Positions 5,997 to 7,973 of a stretch of 7,973 nucleotides of DNA are shown one piece after another. Under the pieces are notes generated by a model. That model saw only the letters and a program-made list of their open reading frames with translations. It was not told where the DNA came from and ran no database searches. The stretch's first letter is position 1; each line of letters begins with the position of its first letter. This DNA is from Desulfobulbus sp. Lineage in GTDB: Bacteria > Desulfobacterota > Desulfobulbia > Desulfobulbales > Desulfobulbaceae. The stretch is from contig JAUWAH010000094.1 of NCBI GenBank assembly GCA_030602145.1, forward strand, positions 1 to 7,973. The letters are read 5' to 3'. A program made the translations under genes and the position numbers.

Positions 5997-7249
5997 GGCT
6001 TTGGCTCATCGAGCCCCGCCTCGATCAATTCCAGGGTGTGAACGACCCGGACGTCCAGGCCGGCCCGGTCGACGATGTCCTGGAGCTGGAGGATGCAGCC
6101 GGGGCAGCCGGTGGCGATCACCTCCGGGTTGGCGGCCCGGATCGATGCAACCTTGCGGTCGCCGATGGCCCGGCTCAAATCGGGATGGGCGGCGGTGAAT
6201 GTCCCACCCAGTCCGCAACAGAGGCCGGCATCCTCCATCTCGATCAATTCGACCTGGGGCAGGGCCCGCAGCAGCGCCCGGGGTTCCCGGACGATACCCA
6301 TGGTGCGCAGATGGCAGGGGTCGTGATAGGTGACCCGAATGGGATCGGGGCGTTTCGGTTGCGCTGCCAGCCGCTCCACCAATCCCTGCCGGACGAGAAA
6401 GACATGGATGTCGATCAGGTCGGCGCCCAGTCCCGCCCTGGCTGAACCACCATGGCCGGCGAGCATGGCCCGGCAGGAGGCGCACCCGGTGAGGACGCAG
6501 TCGAGTGGGCGGCCGGCGAAGGCCTCGGCATTGACCTGGCTGAGCTTGCCGATCAGCGGCCCGTTGCCCGAGGAGAGCGCCGGCATGCCGCAGCAGCCCT
6601 GCTCTTTGGGGACAAACACCGAAAAGCCCAGGCGGTTGGGCAGCCGCACCAGGATCTCCCCGGCCTGCGGGTAGAGATAGGTCAGGCCGCAGCCGGCAAA
6701 GATGCCGACCACCGGTTTGTCCTCCTCGCCGGGCAGGAATTCGGGGACCCTGGCAAAGAGGGTGCGTTCGGGCAGTGGCGGCAGGCTGCGCCCCTTGAGG
6801 GCTTCCGGGGCAAAGCGCAGGTGCAGGCCGCTGGCGGCGGGGATGGACTTGAACACCAGGGGGGCCAGCAGATCGGCACCCTTGAGCACGGTGCGGAGCA
6901 GGGTTTTCGATCCGGTGAGGGCGGCCACCCCCTTGCCGAGGGTTGACAGCCCCTGTTGCTTGACAATGCGGCGCCGCAGGGCGGCGACGATGGCGTCGGT
7001 GGGGACCCGGTTGGGGCATTTGACCACGCATGAGCCGCAGAGCAGGCAGAGGCCGATCTCCTCGCCCAACCGCTGGTCCAGCCCGGTCTCGCCGGCCAGC
7101 ACCGCCGCGGCCAGCACGATCTTGCCCCGGGCGACGGACCCCTCACGGCCGGTTTGCGCATACACCGGGCAGTGCGCCTGGCAGGCGCCGCAGCGAACGC
7201 ACTGGGCGATTTCGTCGGCAAAGGATTCGAGGGGCTTGGGGTCGTCCAT
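5993..7249 (-). CDS. GlcF-like Fe-S subunit of a lactate (or glycolate) dehydrogenase
   Basis: This is an electron-transfer subunit that takes electrons from a GlcD-type flavoprotein, probably passing them towards the membrane quinone pool. The 418 residues carry two N-terminal 4Fe-4S motifs, CXXCXXCXXXCP at Cys17/20/23/27 and at Cys68/71/74/78. Two cysteine-rich CCG domains follow: one with Cys187, the CCG at 219-221 and Cys256/259, and one with Cys312 (in DPCH), the CCG at 344-346 and Cys382/385. This is the domain order of GlcF. It starts 8 nt after the end of the GlcD-like gene and overlaps larA by 4 nt, so the three genes form one transcriptional unit. No GlcE-like gene lies between the flavoprotein and this gene. 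No clear Shine-Dalgarno sequence precedes the ATG, so translation may be coupled. I favour D-lactate over glycolate as substrate because of the adjacent racemase. Confidence 0.93.
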   Translation of the reverse strand: MDDPKPLESFADEIAQCVRCGACQAHCPVYAQTGREGSVARGKIVLAAAVLAGETGLDQRLGEEIGLCLLCGSCVVKCPNRVPTDAIVAALRRRIVKQQGLSTLGKGVAALTGSKTLLRTVLKGADLLAPLVFKSIPAASGLHLRFAPEALKGRSLPPLPERTLFARVPEFLPGEEDKPVVGIFAGCGLTYLYPQAGEILVRLPNRLGFSVFVPKEQGCCGMPALSSGNGPLIGKLSQVNAEAFAGRPLDCVLTGCASCRAMLAGHGGSARAGLGADLIDIHVFLVRQGLVERLAAQPKRPDPIRVTYHDPCHLRTMGIVREPRALLRALPQVELIEMEDAGLCCGLGGTFTAAHPDLSRAIGDRKVASIRAANPEVIATGCPGCILQLQDIVDRAGLDVRVVHTLELIEAGLDEPKP

Positions 7250-7257
7250 GGGGTGTT

Positions 7258-7973
7258 TCAGGAAGGGTGGGGCTCGGTGGCCGGCAATGTCTGTGGGGCC
7301 TCGGTCGCGAAGATTTTGCCCGGATTCATGATATTGTTGGGATCAAGGGCCTGTTTAATCGCCCGCATGACCGCCAGGGTCGGCGGGTCCACCTCCAGGC
7401 CGAGAAAGGCGGCCTTGGCCGTGCCGATGCCGTGCTCACCGCTCACCGAACCGCCCAGAGCCACGGTGGTGCGAAAGATCTCGGTCAGCACCAGCTCCAC
7501 GGTGGCGGCCATCCCCGGTTGGTTCAAGTCGACCATGACATTGACATGGATGTTGCCGTCACCGGCATGGCCAAAGTTGACAATAGGCACGCCGTACCGT
7601 TTTGTCATGGCCTCCAGGGCGCGGATCATCTCCGGCACCCGCGAGCGGGGCACGACGATGTCCTCATTGAACTTGTGGGGGTTGAGACTGCGCAGGCTGG
7701 GACTGACGCTGCGCCGCACCTGCCAGATGGCCTCGGATTCCTCGGCGGTTGCCGCGATCCGGGCTTCCAGCAGGTCCAGGGGGCGGATGATCGAAAGGAT
7801 CCTGTCACCCTGGCGGTCGAGCACCTCCCGGTCACCGTCGACCTCGATGATCAGCACCGCCCGACACGCCTGGGGCAAGTCGAGCACGGTGGCCCTGCGC
7901 ACGCAGTCGATGGCGGCGGCGTCCATGAACTCCAGGGTGGCGGGGATGATCCGGCCGCGGATGATGGCCGAGA
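7258..7973 (-). CDS. GlcD-like FAD-binding D-lactate/glycolate dehydrogenase, C-terminal part, cut by the window edge
   Basis: This is the catalytic flavoprotein that oxidises a 2-hydroxyacid to the 2-oxoacid. Only the C-terminal half, 237 residues, is in the window. The frame stays open past the ATG at 7926 to the edge, reading SAIIRGRIIPATLEFMD as GlcD proteins do, so that ATG is internal. Conserved blocks of the FAD-linked oxidase C-terminal domain are NEDIVVP (about 7643-7663), GHAGDGNIH (7546-7572), SGEHGIG (7423-7443) and LDPNNIMNPGKIF (7309-7347). The two histidines of the second block and the Glu of EHG correspond to the metal ligands of D-2-hydroxyglutarate dehydrogenase, a relative in this family. 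The missing N-terminal part should contain the PCMH-type FAD domain. The gene ends with TGA at 7258-7260, 8 nt before the Fe-S subunit. Substrate is inferred from the neighbouring LarA. Confidence 0.93.
   Translation of the reverse strand, partial: SAIIRGRIIPATLEFMDAAAIDCVRRATVLDLPQACRAVLIIEVDGDREVLDRQGDRILSIIRPLDLLEARIAATAEESEAIWQVRRSVSPSLRSLNPHKFNEDIVVPRSRVPEMIRALEAMTKRYGVPIVNFGHAGDGNIHVNVMVDLNQPGMAATVELVLTEIFRTTVALGGSVSGEHGIGTAKAAFLGLEVDPPTLAVMRAIKQALDPNNIMNPGKIFATEAPQTLPATEPHPS

Noticed and set aside
6006..7031. 341-residue minus-strand open frame within the Fe-S subunit gene
   Set aside because: It is an out-of-frame Arg/Pro/Gly-rich reading of the same DNA; the real frame has both 4Fe-4S motifs and two CCG domains.
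5993..7973. Simple glycolate oxidase assignment for the GlcD/GlcF-like pair
   Set aside because: No glcE lies between the two genes and a racemase is coupled to them. Lactate fits better, although glcE could lie to the right of the window.

Overview
The window looks like a chromosomal segment of an anaerobic, respiratory, GC-rich bacterium, most likely a deltaproteobacterium in the broad sense (Desulfobacterota, perhaps a Desulfobulbus-like sulfate or sulfur metaboliser). This is inferred from gene content only: a small tetraheme class III-type cytochrome c, System II cytochrome c maturation (ResB plus CcsA), a lactate-oxidising flavin/Fe-S enzyme pair, and the two-subunit type of glycyl-tRNA synthetase. 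No rRNA, tRNA, mobile element, CRISPR array or phage gene is visible.

Layout. Bases 1-1564 (+) hold the C-terminal three quarters of glyS, whose start lies outside the window. A strong bidirectional terminator (1617-1656) separates it from a block of genes that all read on the minus strand. In transcription order (right to left) these are: a GlcD-like FAD-binding lactate/glycolate dehydrogenase (partial, 7973-7258), a GlcF-like Fe-S subunit (7249-5993), a LarA-family nickel-dependent racemase (5996-4734, overlapping the Fe-S gene by 4 nt), a 131-nt gap, resB (4602-3250), ccsA/resC (3201-2359), a 293-nt gap with a candidate promoter and a possibly structured leader, and a secreted tetraheme cytochrome (2065-1670).

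How the genes may work together. The GlcD-like, GlcF-like and LarA genes form a tight unit that makes sense for lactate. A stereospecific flavin/Fe-S dehydrogenase oxidises one enantiomer to pyruvate, and LarA interconverts D- and L-lactate so both can be used. Glycolate has no stereocentre, so a racemase next to the oxidase argues against glycolate as the substrate. The larB, larC and larE genes for the nickel-pincer cofactor are not in the window. ResB and CcsA together export haem and attach it to apocytochromes outside the cytoplasmic membrane, and the neighbouring tetraheme cytochrome is a natural client. Linking the lactate dehydrogenase to this cytochrome as an electron route is speculative.

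Most of the window is recognisable core or respiratory metabolism. I do not see an evidently new system. The items most worth a second look are the lactate dehydrogenase-LarA operon and the long, possibly structured leader of the cytochrome gene.
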